The notes below the pieces were generated by a model. It did no database searches. It was not told the DNA's origin and worked only from the letters and a program-made list of their open reading frames with translations. From Alteromonas sp. RKMC-009 (GTDB lineage: Bacteria > Pseudomonadota > Gammaproteobacteria > Enterobacterales > Alteromonadaceae): DNA of 64,000 bases. A program made the translations under genes and the position numbers. Location of the stretch: assembly GCF_003584565.2 (NCBI RefSeq), contig NZ_CP031010.1:2170001-2234000 (forward strand). The letters are read 5' to 3'. Positions 19,441-28,582 of this stretch are shown here, piece by piece; within the stretch, counting starts at the first letter, position 1; every line of letters begins with the position of its first letter.

Positions 19441-20277
19441 TTAAAAAGACAATGTTACCCAGTAACCCGCATATTTGCGGATGTTTATGACCCTGTCACC
19501 ATCGAGCATTAGATACTGGCCCTTGATGCCATGCAACGTGCCCGTGAATGCGGGGGTTTTGTCCAGATTAATTGATTTGATTTTTACCGGGTAGTTATCG
19601 ACCGGATAGTGAATAGACACCGCTTCTGCGGTGGTTTCGCTTACCGCATCAAGCCCGTGTTCACGGCGGATATCTTCCAGACCGTCAGCGATTTTCTCCA
19701 TCAGACTGGCTTTCAGAGCCGGTAAATCTGCCGCTTCCGCTTCGCCTTTCAGCATTGTCCGCCAGTTGGTTTTATCCCCGATGTGGGCTTTACATAAGGT
19801 TTCCACCAGACCACTGGTCAGGCGGTCTTTGACACGAAGAAAAACCATAGCCTGACTGGCGCCCTGGTCCATCCAGCGGCTGGACACCTGATCAGATACA
19901 TGACGGGTAATGCCAACCTTCAGGTTGCCGGTATTCGCCAGATAAACAAAGTGGTCACTCAGACAATGGCTTTCTCCCCATTCCGGCTCCCTGCAGGTGC
20001 CTTCTTTGTAATGGCAAAGTTCAGGTTTGATAATACAACTGTCGCATTGAGCCAGGGTGATCAGGCAACGGTAGCAGTAACCCTGATTGAAACTTTTTTT
20101 GGTTTTCGCATCACAATGAACGCAGCGGATTTCACCTTCTGTGGTCAGCGTAATTTCTTTCCCGATGAGACTGTTCATATCTACCGTCTCATCACCCAGC
20201 GGTAATGTGTAGTGGACAAGATGACTGGTATTAACGGTTACCTTCATCTTGCCAAGTGCGCCTGTAAATGATTGCAT
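19441..20277 (-). CDS. DUF2797 family protein
   Basis: This 278-aa cytoplasmic protein has several cysteine pairs in its first third (CVHC, CYRC, CDSC, then C88 and C95 region) that look like metal ligands. They are followed by a GIY-YIG-like core (VYLANTGNLKVGITR, then RWMDQGASQAM). Both features are typical of DUF2797. Its activity is unknown. It lies 13 nt after the asparaginase gene on the same strand and is probably co-transcribed with it. Confidence 0.82.
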   Translation of the reverse strand: MQSFTGALGKMKVTVNTSHLVHYTLPLGDETVDMNSLIGKEITLTTEGEIRCVHCDAKTKKSFNQGYCYRCLITLAQCDSCIIKPELCHYKEGTCREPEWGESHCLSDHFVYLANTGNLKVGITRHVSDQVSSRWMDQGASQAMVFLRVKDRLTSGLVETLCKAHIGDKTNWRTMLKGEAEAADLPALKASLMEKIADGLEDIRREHGLDAVSETTAEAVSIHYPVDNYPVKIKSINLDKTPAFTGTLHGIKGQYLMLDGDRVINIRKYAGYWVTLSF

Positions 20278-20290
20278 GTTTACTCTTTTT

Positions 20291-21298
20291 TTATTCGCTT
20301 AGCTCACCACGTAAACTGGTCGTCAGCTTTGATTTAATCTCTTCATAACTTAATGACTGGCTGAGCAGGTAGTGCAATTTGGCAAGGGCTGCTTCCGGCG
20401 TCATGTCACTGCCGGACAGTACACCGGCTTCTTTTAGACTGTTACCCGTTGCATAGCCACCCATATTCACCCGGCCACGGAGGCATTGTGTGCAGTTAAG
20501 TACAACGATTTCGCGGTCTGCCGCGTACTTGAGTTGTTGTAACAGAGCAGGCTGTTGTGGTGCGTTGCCTACGCCGTAACTTAACAGAATGAGTGCATTA
20601 ACCGGCTGCTGTAACGTGTTTTTAATTACCTCCGGTGAAATCCCGGGGTATAAGCTCACCAGACCGATGGGTTGTGATTTAACACGGCAGACTTTCAGTG
20701 GTGTTGCTGCCGGTTTGGCCAGTTCTCCGGCTTTGACACGGATATTAATACCGGCTTCCAGTAACGGCGGGAAGTTCGGTGAGTCAAACGCATTAAAACC
20801 GTCTGCATCGACTTTTCGGCTCCGGTTTCCTCTCAGAAGGCGGTTGTTGAAGAACAGGCTGACTTCTGCAATGGGATAGTTCGCCGCGACGTAAAGGGCA
20901 TTGAGCAGATTAACCTGACCGTCAGAACGCAGTTCTGCCAGCGGAATTTGTGAGCCGGTAACGATAACCGGTTTACTCAGATCCTCCAGCATAAAGCTGA
21001 GGGCAGATGCCGTGTAAGCCATGGTATCCGTACCATGGAGAATAATGAATCCGTCATATTTATCATAATTATCTGCGATATCATCAGCGATACGCTGCCA
21101 GTCTGACGGGTTCATGTCAGAAGAATCAATCAGGTTGTCATACTCATGCAGAGTATATAAAGGCATTTCAGGACGATGAAACTCAGGCATGTTGGCGAGG
21201 GTGTTGCCAAGGAATCCCGCTGCGGGCACATAGCCTTGTCTGGAAGGTTTCATCCCGATAGTACCGCCGGTATAGGCAATGTAAATATGTTTTCTCAT
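20291..21298 (-). CDS. ansA: L-asparaginase type I, cytoplasmic
   Basis: This 335-aa enzyme hydrolyses asparagine to aspartate and ammonia. There is no signal peptide, which fits the cytoplasmic type I enzyme. The two catalytic threonine motifs are visible: YTGGTIGM at 9-16 and ILHGTDTMAYTASAL near residue 90. The ATG has AGGAG-like sequence (CAGGAGTCC) 5-10 nt upstream on the minus strand. The 260-bp gap to the next gene is divergent and holds the promoter of the borosin-like locus. Confidence 0.93.
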   Translation of the reverse strand: MRKHIYIAYTGGTIGMKPSRQGYVPAAGFLGNTLANMPEFHRPEMPLYTLHEYDNLIDSSDMNPSDWQRIADDIADNYDKYDGFIILHGTDTMAYTASALSFMLEDLSKPVIVTGSQIPLAELRSDGQVNLLNALYVAANYPIAEVSLFFNNRLLRGNRSRKVDADGFNAFDSPNFPPLLEAGINIRVKAGELAKPAATPLKVCRVKSQPIGLVSLYPGISPEVIKNTLQQPVNALILLSYGVGNAPQQPALLQQLKYAADREIVVLNCTQCLRGRVNMGGYATGNSLKEAGVLSGSDMTPEAALAKLHYLLSQSLSYEEIKSKLTTSLRGELSE

Positions 21299-21496
21299 AG
21301 GGACTCCTGTTTTTAGCGGCGTATTGTAACAGGCTGGCAGGGCAAGTCATCATGCGCCGCCGCGAATTGAGGCGGCCAGGGTGATTGATTTGTCTCACAT
21401 GTCTGATTAATAAAGGTAAGACGGACATAATTCATGCTTGCTCCGCAAAATTATCAGGGCATAATTAGAGTAAATCGCTCAGACAATATACAGCCT

Positions 21497-21526
21497 TTGA
21501 CGGGCTGGTCTGAAACCGTTTATAAA
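21497..21526 (+). promoter_or_regulatory. Sigma70-like promoter of the borosin-like operon
   Basis: TTGACG at 21497-21502 and TATAAA at 21521-21526 are separated by 18 bp. The predicted start near 21533 leaves a leader of about 25 nt before the methyltransferase ATG. It is the clearest promoter sequence in this divergent region. Confidence 0.65.
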
Positions 21527-21558
21527 ATCATAAAAAATACAGCAGTACGGTTATTACT

Positions 21559-22365
21559 ATGCAAAGTAACACAGGAAGTTTGGTCTGCGTGGGGCCGGGA
21601 ATGACCCTTGGTGCTCATATGCCGCTGCGCTGCCGCAGTCACATCGAAAACGCTGATGTGGTCTTTACCAATTGTCATCCTCTGATGGAGCAATGGGTAA
21701 GCACCATGAACAAAGATACCCGTTCTTTACAGCCACTTTATGCGGAAGGTAAAGATCGCCGTGATACTTATCGCGAAATGGTCGCAGCGATAATGGCGGA
21801 AGTGACATCGGGCAAACGGGTGTGCGGTGTATTCTACGGGCATCCGGGTGTATTTGCTCAGGTGCCTCATACGGCTATTGCTCAGGCAAAGCAGGCAGGC
21901 TTTCGTGCGCATATGGAGCCGGGCATTTCTGCTGAAGACTGCCTGTATGCTGATATGGGCATCGACCCCGGCGCCTATGGCAGTCAACATTTTGAAACCA
22001 CTCAATTCATGATGTTCTCACGTAATATCGATACTACTGCGTATCTCTTCCTCTGGCAGGTCGGTCTGGCAGGGGACTTATCCATTACAAAAAAATCAAC
22101 GTCGGTGGCTCAGCGTAAAGTACTTACTGATCTGTTAATTGATGATTATGGCTATCCGCCGGAGCACCGTGTTGCGTTGTATGAATGCCCCGTGGTGATA
22201 ACGGATAAAACCAGAATTGAATGGCTGCCTTTGAATACGTTACATGAAGCCGCGTTATCCTTGATCACCACCCTGGTGATACCACCATGCAAGCGATTAA
22301 TTAAAAACGAAAAAATACTAAATAAACTCAACTCACTCTCATCTGACAAGGAAGCAACATCATGA
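21559..22365 (+). CDS. Borosin-type peptide backbone alpha-N-methyltransferase (split type)
   Basis: This 268-aa protein has the tetrapyrrole-methylase fold and resembles the methyltransferase domain of fungal OphMA and bacterial SonM. SAM-site glycines are in GSLVCVGPGMT (6-16). Residues 91-98 VFYGHPGV and 121-131 PGISAEDCLYA match the borosin signature. The OphMA active-site set Y66/R72/Y76 is conserved here with identical spacing as Y61, R67 and Y71. Such enzymes use SAM to methylate backbone amides of a precursor peptide. In OphMA the substrate is fused at the C-terminus; here the protein ends soon after the catalytic fold and the peptide is a separate ORF starting within its stop codon (ATGA). 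Automated annotation would probably call it a uroporphyrin or tetrapyrrole methylase. The assignment to borosins is from remembered sequence similarity. Confidence 0.85.
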   Translation: MQSNTGSLVCVGPGMTLGAHMPLRCRSHIENADVVFTNCHPLMEQWVSTMNKDTRSLQPLYAEGKDRRDTYREMVAAIMAEVTSGKRVCGVFYGHPGVFAQVPHTAIAQAKQAGFRAHMEPGISAEDCLYADMGIDPGAYGSQHFETTQFMMFSRNIDTTAYLFLWQVGLAGDLSITKKSTSVAQRKVLTDLLIDDYGYPPEHRVALYECPVVITDKTRIEWLPLNTLHEAALSLITTLVIPPCKRLIKNEKILNKLNSLSSDKEATS

Positions 22366-22574
22366 ATAAGACTATAGAAATACTCGCTGCACTGGCAGAG
22401 GATGTCACCCGTTCGGTAGATCAGTTATCACCGGAAGAAATGGCAGATATCGCACGTTTAAAAGCAGAAACTGTTAGAATGAACCCGCTGATGGCTATCG
22501 TGGAGCCTAATGATCCCGACGAGCCTTCACGGGAACCGGAGCGTGAGCCCGACAGAAACCCGATTGTGGCGTAA
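22362..22574 (+). CDS. Candidate split-borosin precursor peptide
   Basis: This 70-aa ORF starts in the stop codon of the methyltransferase gene (ATGA overlap), with AAGGAAG about 8 nt upstream. Residues 1-39 look like two amphipathic helices (EILAALAEDVTRSVDQ and SPEEMADIARLKAETV) that could act as leader or enzyme-binding domain. Residues 41-48 NPLMAIVE form a short hydrophobic stretch. Residues 49-67 are an unstructured Pro/Glu/Asp/Arg tail, and the end is NPIVA. Borosin cores are usually hydrophobic and near the C-terminus, so NPLMAIVE or the terminal PIVA are the candidate methylation sites. It is shorter than, and not obviously like, the SonA binding domain. The role is inferred from context; the coding call itself is firm because of the overlap and the ribosome binding site. 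Confidence 0.7.
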   Translation: MNKTIEILAALAEDVTRSVDQLSPEEMADIARLKAETVRMNPLMAIVEPNDPDEPSREPEREPDRNPIVA

Positions 22575-22613
22575 CTGCTGCAACGGATAGTTGTTTAATA
22601 CTGAGATTGCTGA

Positions 22614-24323
22614 ATGCGCTGTTTTCTTTTCATTTTGTTGTTTATTCCTTTCGTCTGCACGGCAACGGATGATCATGAAAGACTGCAGCGCATTGAATCC
22701 CTCGCTTTGTCTGACTGGGACACGGCAAAAATCCTCCTGAAAGAAGTTAACCCGGAGTTGCTTGCACCGGCAGATAAACATTTTTACCGCTATTTATCCA
22801 TTTACCTTTCTACGAAAGATACGCCTCTTGAAACTGTTGTCGGTCAGTATAAAGGGCTTTACCGCACGCTGCCGGATGAGGCGGTGAAAGTTAAAGTCGC
22901 TAAATCACTGCTGGCACTGGAAGCTTACCTGAACGAATGGGACCATGCGTTCGGCCTGGCAAAAGAACTTGAAGCGCAAATCGCCCGGCTGAATGACGTA
23001 CAGAGTAATTTATCCGCCTGGAAAGGCATGGTGGTATTTTACAGCCAGGCCGGTTTGTATGACATGGCGTCTGATATGGTGGGGAAAATCCTTGCAACAA
23101 AAGAGGCAGGAGATGATTTGCGTTGTTTCGCACTGTCGCTGGGTGAAGAAATAAATCTTCATAACAACACGGCGTCTGAAAAAGGCTTTAATCATGCGAT
23201 TGATGTATGCAGACGGGCAGGGCAAAATTACTACATCGCTTTCAATTACGTCCATCTGCTTGATTTATATGTAAAGGAAGGGGCTTTCAACAAAGCACGC
23301 ATTATTGAGAAGGAAGCTACCTGGCGGGTAAACGAGAGTCAGTTTCATCATTTGATGGCCGGATTCAGTTTATCGCTGGCAGAGATGCGCCTCAGCGAAG
23401 GAAAAGTAGATGATGCTGAAGCACTGGCACAGGGTGTGATTCAAAAGGATATTCGTGAGGAATTTAAAGAGGCACTGCGGGATGCATACCGTATCCTGGT
23501 CGGAATAGCCGTTGAAAAGCAGCAATATCATAAGGCGTTTGATTACATCAGCAATAAACAACGCATGGAAGACGCGCTGCATTCAGAACAAAGCATTAAA
23601 GAGCTCGCATTTCAGAAAGCCATGTTTGATTTATCCAGTAAAGAAAACGAAATTCTCCTGCTGGACAAACAAAACAAGTTACTTCAGGCAGAAGCGAAAT
23701 ACAGCAGCCAGAAAATGAAGACTACGGTACTGGCCCTCTCGCTGGTGTCTGTAATGGGTGTTGCTCTGCTACTGTGGAGCTACCGCAGCCGCAGGCTTGC
23801 CAGACGCCTGCGCTACCTTGCAACCCGCGACAGTCTGACAGGTGTTTATAACCGGGGTTACTTCACGGACCTTGCCGCAGAAATACTTAAACGCTGCCAG
23901 AAAAATGAAACGTCTGTGGTGATGTTACTGCTGGATCTGGATTTATTTAAAGGTCTTAACGACACCTATGGTCATCAGGTGGGAGACTGGGTTTTGCGGG
24001 AAGTGGCCCGTGTTCTTAAAAATTGCTGTCCGGAGAAAGGACTGGTCACCCGCATGGGCGGAGAAGAATTTGGAATTCTGGCCGAAGGAATGACAACAGA
24101 GCAGGGATTCGAATTGGCGGAACGCTGCAGGCAGGCCATAGAAGAAATTGATTCCGGAATATCCGGTCATAAATTTACTGTATCTGCCAGTTTCGGGGTC
24201 AGCAGTTCATCGCAGGTAGGATATGGTCTCGATAACCTGTTTTCGGCTTCGGATCTTGCGCTTTATCAGTCTAAACGCTTCGGCCGCAATCAGGTTTATG
24301 AGTACAGTCATTCAATGAATTAA
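22614..24323 (+). CDS. Diguanylate cyclase with periplasmic helical-repeat sensor
   Basis: This 569-aa inner-membrane protein makes cyclic di-GMP. A signal peptide (1-17) leads to a periplasmic TPR-like region (about 20-330), then a coiled coil (about 330-367), a transmembrane helix (about 369-389) and a GGDEF domain (about 400-560). The catalytic motif is GGEEF at 482-486. There is no RxxD inhibitory site five residues upstream of it, so product inhibition through the I-site is unlikely. The gene starts 39 nt after the peptide ORF on the same strand with no terminator between, so it may be transcribed from the same promoter. The sensed signal is unknown. A terminator follows. Confidence 0.9.
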   Translation: MRCFLFILLFIPFVCTATDDHERLQRIESLALSDWDTAKILLKEVNPELLAPADKHFYRYLSIYLSTKDTPLETVVGQYKGLYRTLPDEAVKVKVAKSLLALEAYLNEWDHAFGLAKELEAQIARLNDVQSNLSAWKGMVVFYSQAGLYDMASDMVGKILATKEAGDDLRCFALSLGEEINLHNNTASEKGFNHAIDVCRRAGQNYYIAFNYVHLLDLYVKEGAFNKARIIEKEATWRVNESQFHHLMAGFSLSLAEMRLSEGKVDDAEALAQGVIQKDIREEFKEALRDAYRILVGIAVEKQQYHKAFDYISNKQRMEDALHSEQSIKELAFQKAMFDLSSKENEILLLDKQNKLLQAEAKYSSQKMKTTVLALSLVSVMGVALLLWSYRSRRLARRLRYLATRDSLTGVYNRGYFTDLAAEILKRCQKNETSVVMLLLDLDLFKGLNDTYGHQVGDWVLREVARVLKNCCPEKGLVTRMGGEEFGILAEGMTTEQGFELAERCRQAIEEIDSGISGHKFTVSASFGVSSSSQVGYGLDNLFSASDLALYQSKRFGRNQVYEYSHSMN

Positions 24324-24324
24324 A

Positions 24325-24348
24325 AAACCCGGCATTTGCCGGGTTTTA
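24325..24348 (+). terminator. Rho-independent terminator after the diguanylate cyclase gene
   Basis: The stem AACCCGGCA-TTT-GCCGGGTT with a T/A-rich tail. It lies between convergent genes (lipA on the other strand) and may serve both. Confidence 0.85.
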
Positions 24349-24367
24349 TATAATACTTAGCTGAGAG

Positions 24368-25330
24368 TTACTTCACTTCTTTACCGGCTGCCTGCTGGTC
24401 TGCATGATAGCTTGAGCGAACCATAGGACCGCATGCTGCGTGCACGAAGCCGATATCTTTCGCGTAATCGCCAAGAGCATCAAATTCGTTCGGGTGCACA
24501 TAACGTTTCACCGGGTAATGGTGACGGGAAGGTTGCAGGTATTGACCCAGAGTCAGCATGTCCACGTCGTGGGCACGTAAATCACGCAGTACACCTTCGA
24601 TCTCTTCGTTCTCTTCACCCATGCCCATCATCAGGCCGGACTTGGTTTTCACGTCAGGGTGCTGAGCTTTAAATTTCTTCAGCAGATCCAGAGACCACTG
24701 ATAGTTCGCGCCCGGACGGCATTCCCGGTAAAGGCGAGGAATGGTTTCAAGGTTATGGTTGAATACATCCGGAACACCGCTTTTGAAAATCTCCAGTGCA
24801 CGATCCATACGGCCACGGAAATCCGGTACCAGTACTTCAATGGTGGTTGACGGACTGTGTTCACGTATTGCATTAATACAATCAACAAAGTGCTGAGCAC
24901 CACCGTCTCTGAGATCATCACGGTCTACTGAAGTAATCACCACGTATTTCAACTTCATTTCCGCAATGGTCTTAGCCAGTTTTTCCGGTTCTTCGGCACT
25001 GGGCGGTAATGGTTTTCCGTGAGCGACATCGCAGAAAGGACAACGACGGGTACAAATATCACCTAAAATCATGAAGGTGGCAGTTCCGTGGTTAAAGCAC
25101 TCAGCCAGGTTAGGGCAGGAGGCTTCTTCACATACGGAATGCAGTTTGTTTTTACGCAGCGTCTGTTTGATTTCGTCAATACGATCAGTTGTACGTGGAA
25201 GCTTAATCTTGATCCATGACGGTTTACGAAGCATCTCCTCTTTTTCGGTAGGGACGATCGTAATCGGAATATGTTTTACTTTCTCATCATCGCGGAGTTT
25301 TACCCCGGCTTTAGGACGTGCGTTACTCAT
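24368..25330 (-). CDS. lipA: Lipoyl synthase
   Basis: This 320-aa radical-SAM enzyme inserts two sulfurs into octanoyl groups bound to lipoyl domains. The auxiliary-cluster cysteines are in [12 protein letters not shown] and the radical-SAM cluster motif is CTRRCPFC. The conserved C-terminal serine region PMVRSSYHA is present. The ATG at 25330 is chosen over an in-frame TTG one codon upstream. It overlaps the end of lipB, so the two steps of lipoate assembly are translationally coupled. Confidence 0.96.
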   Translation of the reverse strand: MSNARPKAGVKLRDDEKVKHIPITIVPTEKEEMLRKPSWIKIKLPRTTDRIDEIKQTLRKNKLHSVCEEASCPNLAECFNHGTATFMILGDICTRRCPFCDVAHGKPLPPSAEEPEKLAKTIAEMKLKYVVITSVDRDDLRDGGAQHFVDCINAIREHSPSTTIEVLVPDFRGRMDRALEIFKSGVPDVFNHNLETIPRLYRECRPGANYQWSLDLLKKFKAQHPDVKTKSGLMMGMGEENEEIEGVLRDLRAHDVDMLTLGQYLQPSRHHYPVKRYVHPNEFDALGDYAKDIGFVHAACGPMVRSSYHADQQAAGKEVK

Positions 25331-25979
25331 CAAAACCTTCTTTGTTTATGACTTCCTGAATATTTAGAATATTCAGAAGGTGTTGCGTGAGAGCCGGGCC
25401 TGCAATTTCCAGCGAATCAGGCCCTGCTAACCGCGCAGTATCAATCATTTCCATGCCGGCATAGCCGCAGGGATTAATCCGGTTGAACGGAGCTAAGTCC
25501 ATATTAACATTGAGTGCGAGTCCATGGAATGAACAACCTTTACGGATCCGTAATCCTAAGGAACACACTTTCCGTTCATCAACGTACACACCGGGGGCAT
25601 CTTTCTTAGCGCGGGCTTCTACACCGTAGTCTGCCAGTAATGCAACCACTGCATCTTCCATCGCCGTCACCAGCTCCCGCACACCCAGTTTTCGACGCTT
25701 AATATTCAGCATCATGTAAATAACCTGCTGGCCGGGACCATGGTAGGTAACCTGACCGCCACGGTCTACGTTGACTACAGGAATATCTCCCGGCATCAAT
25801 ATGTGTTCTGCTTTACCCGCCTGACCCTGGGTAAACACAGCGTCATGCTCTACCAGCCAGATTTCATCGGTTGTGTCTGCGTCACGCTCATCGGTGAACG
25901 CCTGCATTTTTTGCCACACCGGCAAATAAGACTGACGGGCTAACTGACGGACAATTACAGGATGATGTGTTGCGGTCAC
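25323..25979 (-). CDS. lipB: Octanoyltransferase
   Basis: This 218-aa enzyme moves the octanoyl group from acyl carrier protein to lipoyl domains, the step before LipA. The [12 protein letters not shown] motif and the catalytic cysteine in [10 protein letters not shown] are visible. It starts one base after the stop of the DUF493 gene. The order DUF493-lipB-lipA is the common gammaproteobacterial one. Confidence 0.96.
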   Translation of the reverse strand: MTATHHPVIVRQLARQSYLPVWQKMQAFTDERDADTTDEIWLVEHDAVFTQGQAGKAEHILMPGDIPVVNVDRGGQVTYHGPGQQVIYMMLNIKRRKLGVRELVTAMEDAVVALLADYGVEARAKKDAPGVYVDERKVCSLGLRIRKGCSFHGLALNVNMDLAPFNRINPCGYAGMEMIDTARLAGPDSLEIAGPALTQHLLNILNIQEVINKEGFDE

Positions 25980-26243
25980 TTACAATACAACCCTGACCAG
26001 TTCAATTTTAGCCAGCTCGGTATAAATGGTTTCCATGTGCTCTTTACTGGTCACACGGACACTCACCGACACAGAATGGTAGTTACCTTTAGCACTGGGC
26101 TTAACGGTAGGAGAGTAATCTCCCGGCGAATGCTGCTGCAGACAGGTAATCACCTGCTGCGGTAATTCTTCATGGGCTACACCCATTACTTTAAACGTCT
26201 GGAAACAGGGAAAATCCAGCAACTCATCGAAACGGGTATCCAT
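25980..26243 (-). CDS. ybeD: DUF493 (YbeD) family protein
   Basis: This 87-aa cytoplasmic protein has the ferredoxin-like fold family pattern: [11 protein letters not shown], then [12 protein letters not shown] and the terminal [14 protein letters not shown]. Function is unresolved; it is nearly always next to lipB, as here. The ATG has AAGGA upstream on the minus strand. Confidence 0.92.
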   Translation of the reverse strand: MDTRFDELLDFPCFQTFKVMGVAHEELPQQVITCLQQHSPGDYSPTVKPSAKGNYHSVSVSVRVTSKEHMETIYTELAKIELVRVVL

Positions 26244-26269
26244 TACGATATCCTTACTTCTTTATATAA

Positions 26270-26299
26270 ACAAAACGGCCAGATTATAACAATCTGGCC
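26270..26299 (-). terminator. Rho-independent terminator after dacA
   Basis: On the minus strand the stem GGCCAGATT-GTTAT-AATCTGGCC is followed by GTTTTGTTT. It separates dacA from the ybeD-lipB-lipA operon. Confidence 0.85.
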
Positions 26300-26325
26300 G
26301 CTGATCAACTAGCACTACTGACCGG

Positions 26326-27510
26326 TTATTCGTCCCAGCCAAGCTGCAGCATGACATAATCAACCATACGATCGAAGAAACCACCTTCATTCACTTCCTG
26401 CAAAGCAACAAGGGGATAGTTGGCAACGTCTTCGCCGTCCAGTTGCAGGTAAAGTGTGCCGACCACCTGGCCTTTTGCCAGTGGCGCTTCCAGTTTCTTA
26501 TCTAACTCAAAGCTGGCTTCCAGGTTACCTGCCTGGCCACGGGGAATGGTAATGGGGGTAGATTGATTAATTCCAAGGTCTACAGTTTCGCGGTCACCCA
26601 TATAAATGCGGTGAGCAACGAAGCTTTCACCGGCTTTATAAGGGGTTACAGTTTCATAGAAACGGAAACCGTAACGCAATAATTTTTTGTTTTCTTCTTT
26701 TCGGGCGCGTTCACTGTCTGTGCCCATCACAACAGAAATTAAACGCATATCACCTTGTTTGGCCGAGGTGATGAGGCTGTAGCCTGCATCAGAAGTGTGA
26801 CCGGTTTTAATGCCATCCACATTCAGGCTCTGATCCCACAGCAAGCTGTTACGGTTGTACTGTTTGATACCGTTGTAGGTGTACTCTTTTTCGCTGTAAA
26901 TCGCGTAGATTTCCGGCGTCTCAGCGACCAGCGCCTGAGACAACAGCGCCATATCCCGCGGCGTTACGTAGTGATCGGGGTCGTGCAGGCCGTGGCTGTT
27001 CACAAAATGTGAAGAAGACATACCCAGCGCCTGCGCGTGGGCATTCATCATGCTGGCAAAGGCACTTTCAGAACCGGCGATATGTTCAGCCATAGCAACA
27101 CAGGCATCGTTACCGGACTGAATAATAATACCGCGAACCAGGTCGGCCACTTTTACCTGTGTACCCACCTCAATGAACATTTTTGATGATTCCGGAAAAT
27201 TCTTCGCCCATGCATTTTCAGAAATGGTTACTTCATCGTCCATGCTGATATTGCCGGCTTCCAGCTCTTTTCCGATGACATACGTCGTCATCATTTTAGT
27301 CAGACTTGCAGGCGGCAACTGCATGTCTGCATTTTTCTCTGCGATAACCTGGCCCGTTTCGTTATCCATCAGCACGAAGCCTTCAGCGGCAACACTTGGC
27401 GGCGGCGGGATCACGACGTTGGCGTGGACTTTGGCAACATAAGACATGCACATCATGATAAACATGGTGAGCATGAAAGACGGTTTAGCGCGATTTATAA
27501 TTTTATGCAT
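26326..27510 (-). CDS. dacA: D-alanyl-D-alanine carboxypeptidase (PBP5/PBP6 type)
   Basis: This 394-aa periplasmic enzyme trims the terminal D-alanine from peptidoglycan pentapeptides. A signal peptide (about 1-30) ends in VHA. The penicillin-binding motifs are S69-L-T-K72, S132-G-N and K235-T-G. The C-terminal beta domain ends with a short amphipathic helix (FFDRMVDYVMLQLGW) that anchors PBP5-type proteins to the inner membrane. It has its own terminator; the promoter must lie in the 211-bp gap before rlpA. Confidence 0.95.
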   Translation of the reverse strand: MHKIINRAKPSFMLTMFIMMCMSYVAKVHANVVIPPPPSVAAEGFVLMDNETGQVIAEKNADMQLPPASLTKMMTTYVIGKELEAGNISMDDEVTISENAWAKNFPESSKMFIEVGTQVKVADLVRGIIIQSGNDACVAMAEHIAGSESAFASMMNAHAQALGMSSSHFVNSHGLHDPDHYVTPRDMALLSQALVAETPEIYAIYSEKEYTYNGIKQYNRNSLLWDQSLNVDGIKTGHTSDAGYSLITSAKQGDMRLISVVMGTDSERARKEENKKLLRYGFRFYETVTPYKAGESFVAHRIYMGDRETVDLGINQSTPITIPRGQAGNLEASFELDKKLEAPLAKGQVVGTLYLQLDGEDVANYPLVALQEVNEGGFFDRMVDYVMLQLGWDE

Positions 27511-27721
27511 GGGAATATCAATTACCGTTTTTTATTTAAGACAAACTGTTTTGAATTTTAACGTAAGCAACAAGCCTGGACCAGAGTCAGTGCAGCTTTG
27601 TTCCTTATATAAAGAGCAAAGTGATTCAGATACTGATTTGTACCTTAAAAGTCTACCGGATTACAGTGTTGCTGACCGATTTACCCGGCAAATCCACAAG
27701 TTCGGCAGATGAATGCCATAT

Positions 27722-28576
27722 TTACAGGTTGCCGCCCACGGTATAAGCACCGGGATAGCCATTTTTCTGCAAATCATCTAACAGCATTTTTGCCTGAAAG
27801 CGGTCAGCCAGCGGGCCCAGCCGTAATTTGTAGATATTATTAATTAACGGTATTTCAGCAGGCACCTGATAAAGTTGGGACAGGACGGTAGATACTGATT
27901 TGGCACGTTCAGGATCACTCACTGCGGCAACCTGAATGTAAAGCCCGTCGTCAGCAGCAGAAACCGGCTCAGCTTCCGGCTCTTCAGGCAGAGGAACAAT
28001 GCCGGCATATTGTTCATAGCTGACAGTAGGCTGATTGCCCACAGTCACCTGATTGTTCTCATCAAAATGAATCACTTCCAGCTTCACCTTTGCCGTGCCG
28101 TGCTGCTGGTAATCCAGTTTTTTCGCTGCGGCATAAGACAAGTCGATAATCCGGCTGGAATGAAATGGGCCACGATCATTTACCCGCACAATGGCTGTCT
28201 TGCCATTACTCAAGTTAGTCACTTTAACAAATGAGGGCAGCGGCAAGGTTTTATGTGCCGCTGTCATTGCAAACATATTGTAGGTTTCACCGTTAGAAGT
28301 GAGGTGCCCGTGAAATTTCTGGCCGTACCAGGAAGCCAGCCCGGTTTCCACAAAACCTTTACCGGATTGCAACGGATAATATCGTTTACCCAATACTTCG
28401 TAGGGGCGGCTGTTCCATTCACGGTAAGGTTCGTATTGCGGGTCTGCGTCAGTGTAATCCGGTTCGTCATACACAAACGTGGGGGCTGAATCGCTGTGCT
28501 GGGCATAGCGACCTGAAGACTGGCAGCCGCATAACACGACTGCACATAGCAGTAAGATACAGTATTTAGCGCACAT
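27722..28576 (-). CDS. rlpA: RlpA family lipoprotein with SPOR domain
   Basis: This 284-aa septal-ring lipoprotein has the lipobox LCGC with acylated C18. The double-psi beta-barrel domain (about 78-165, GLASWYGQKFHG ... RVNDRGPF) carries the lytic transglycosylase activity known in Pseudomonas. The C-terminal SPOR domain (about 210-284, YIQVAAVSDPERA) binds denuded septal glycan. It follows rodA by 6 nt and is the last gene of the shape operon, as in many gammaproteobacteria. Confidence 0.94.
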   Translation of the reverse strand: MCAKYCILLLCAVVLCGCQSSGRYAQHSDSAPTFVYDEPDYTDADPQYEPYREWNSRPYEVLGKRYYPLQSGKGFVETGLASWYGQKFHGHLTSNGETYNMFAMTAAHKTLPLPSFVKVTNLSNGKTAIVRVNDRGPFHSSRIIDLSYAAAKKLDYQQHGTAKVKLEVIHFDENNQVTVGNQPTVSYEQYAGIVPLPEEPEAEPVSAADDGLYIQVAAVSDPERAKSVSTVLSQLYQVPAEIPLINNIYKLRLGPLADRFQAKMLLDDLQKNGYPGAYTVGGNL

Positions 28577-28582
28577 AACCGG

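Noticed and set aside
27446..27712. Plus-strand ORF between dacA and rlpA
   Set aside because: It overlaps the dacA start, has no ribosome binding site and covers the expected dacA promoter.
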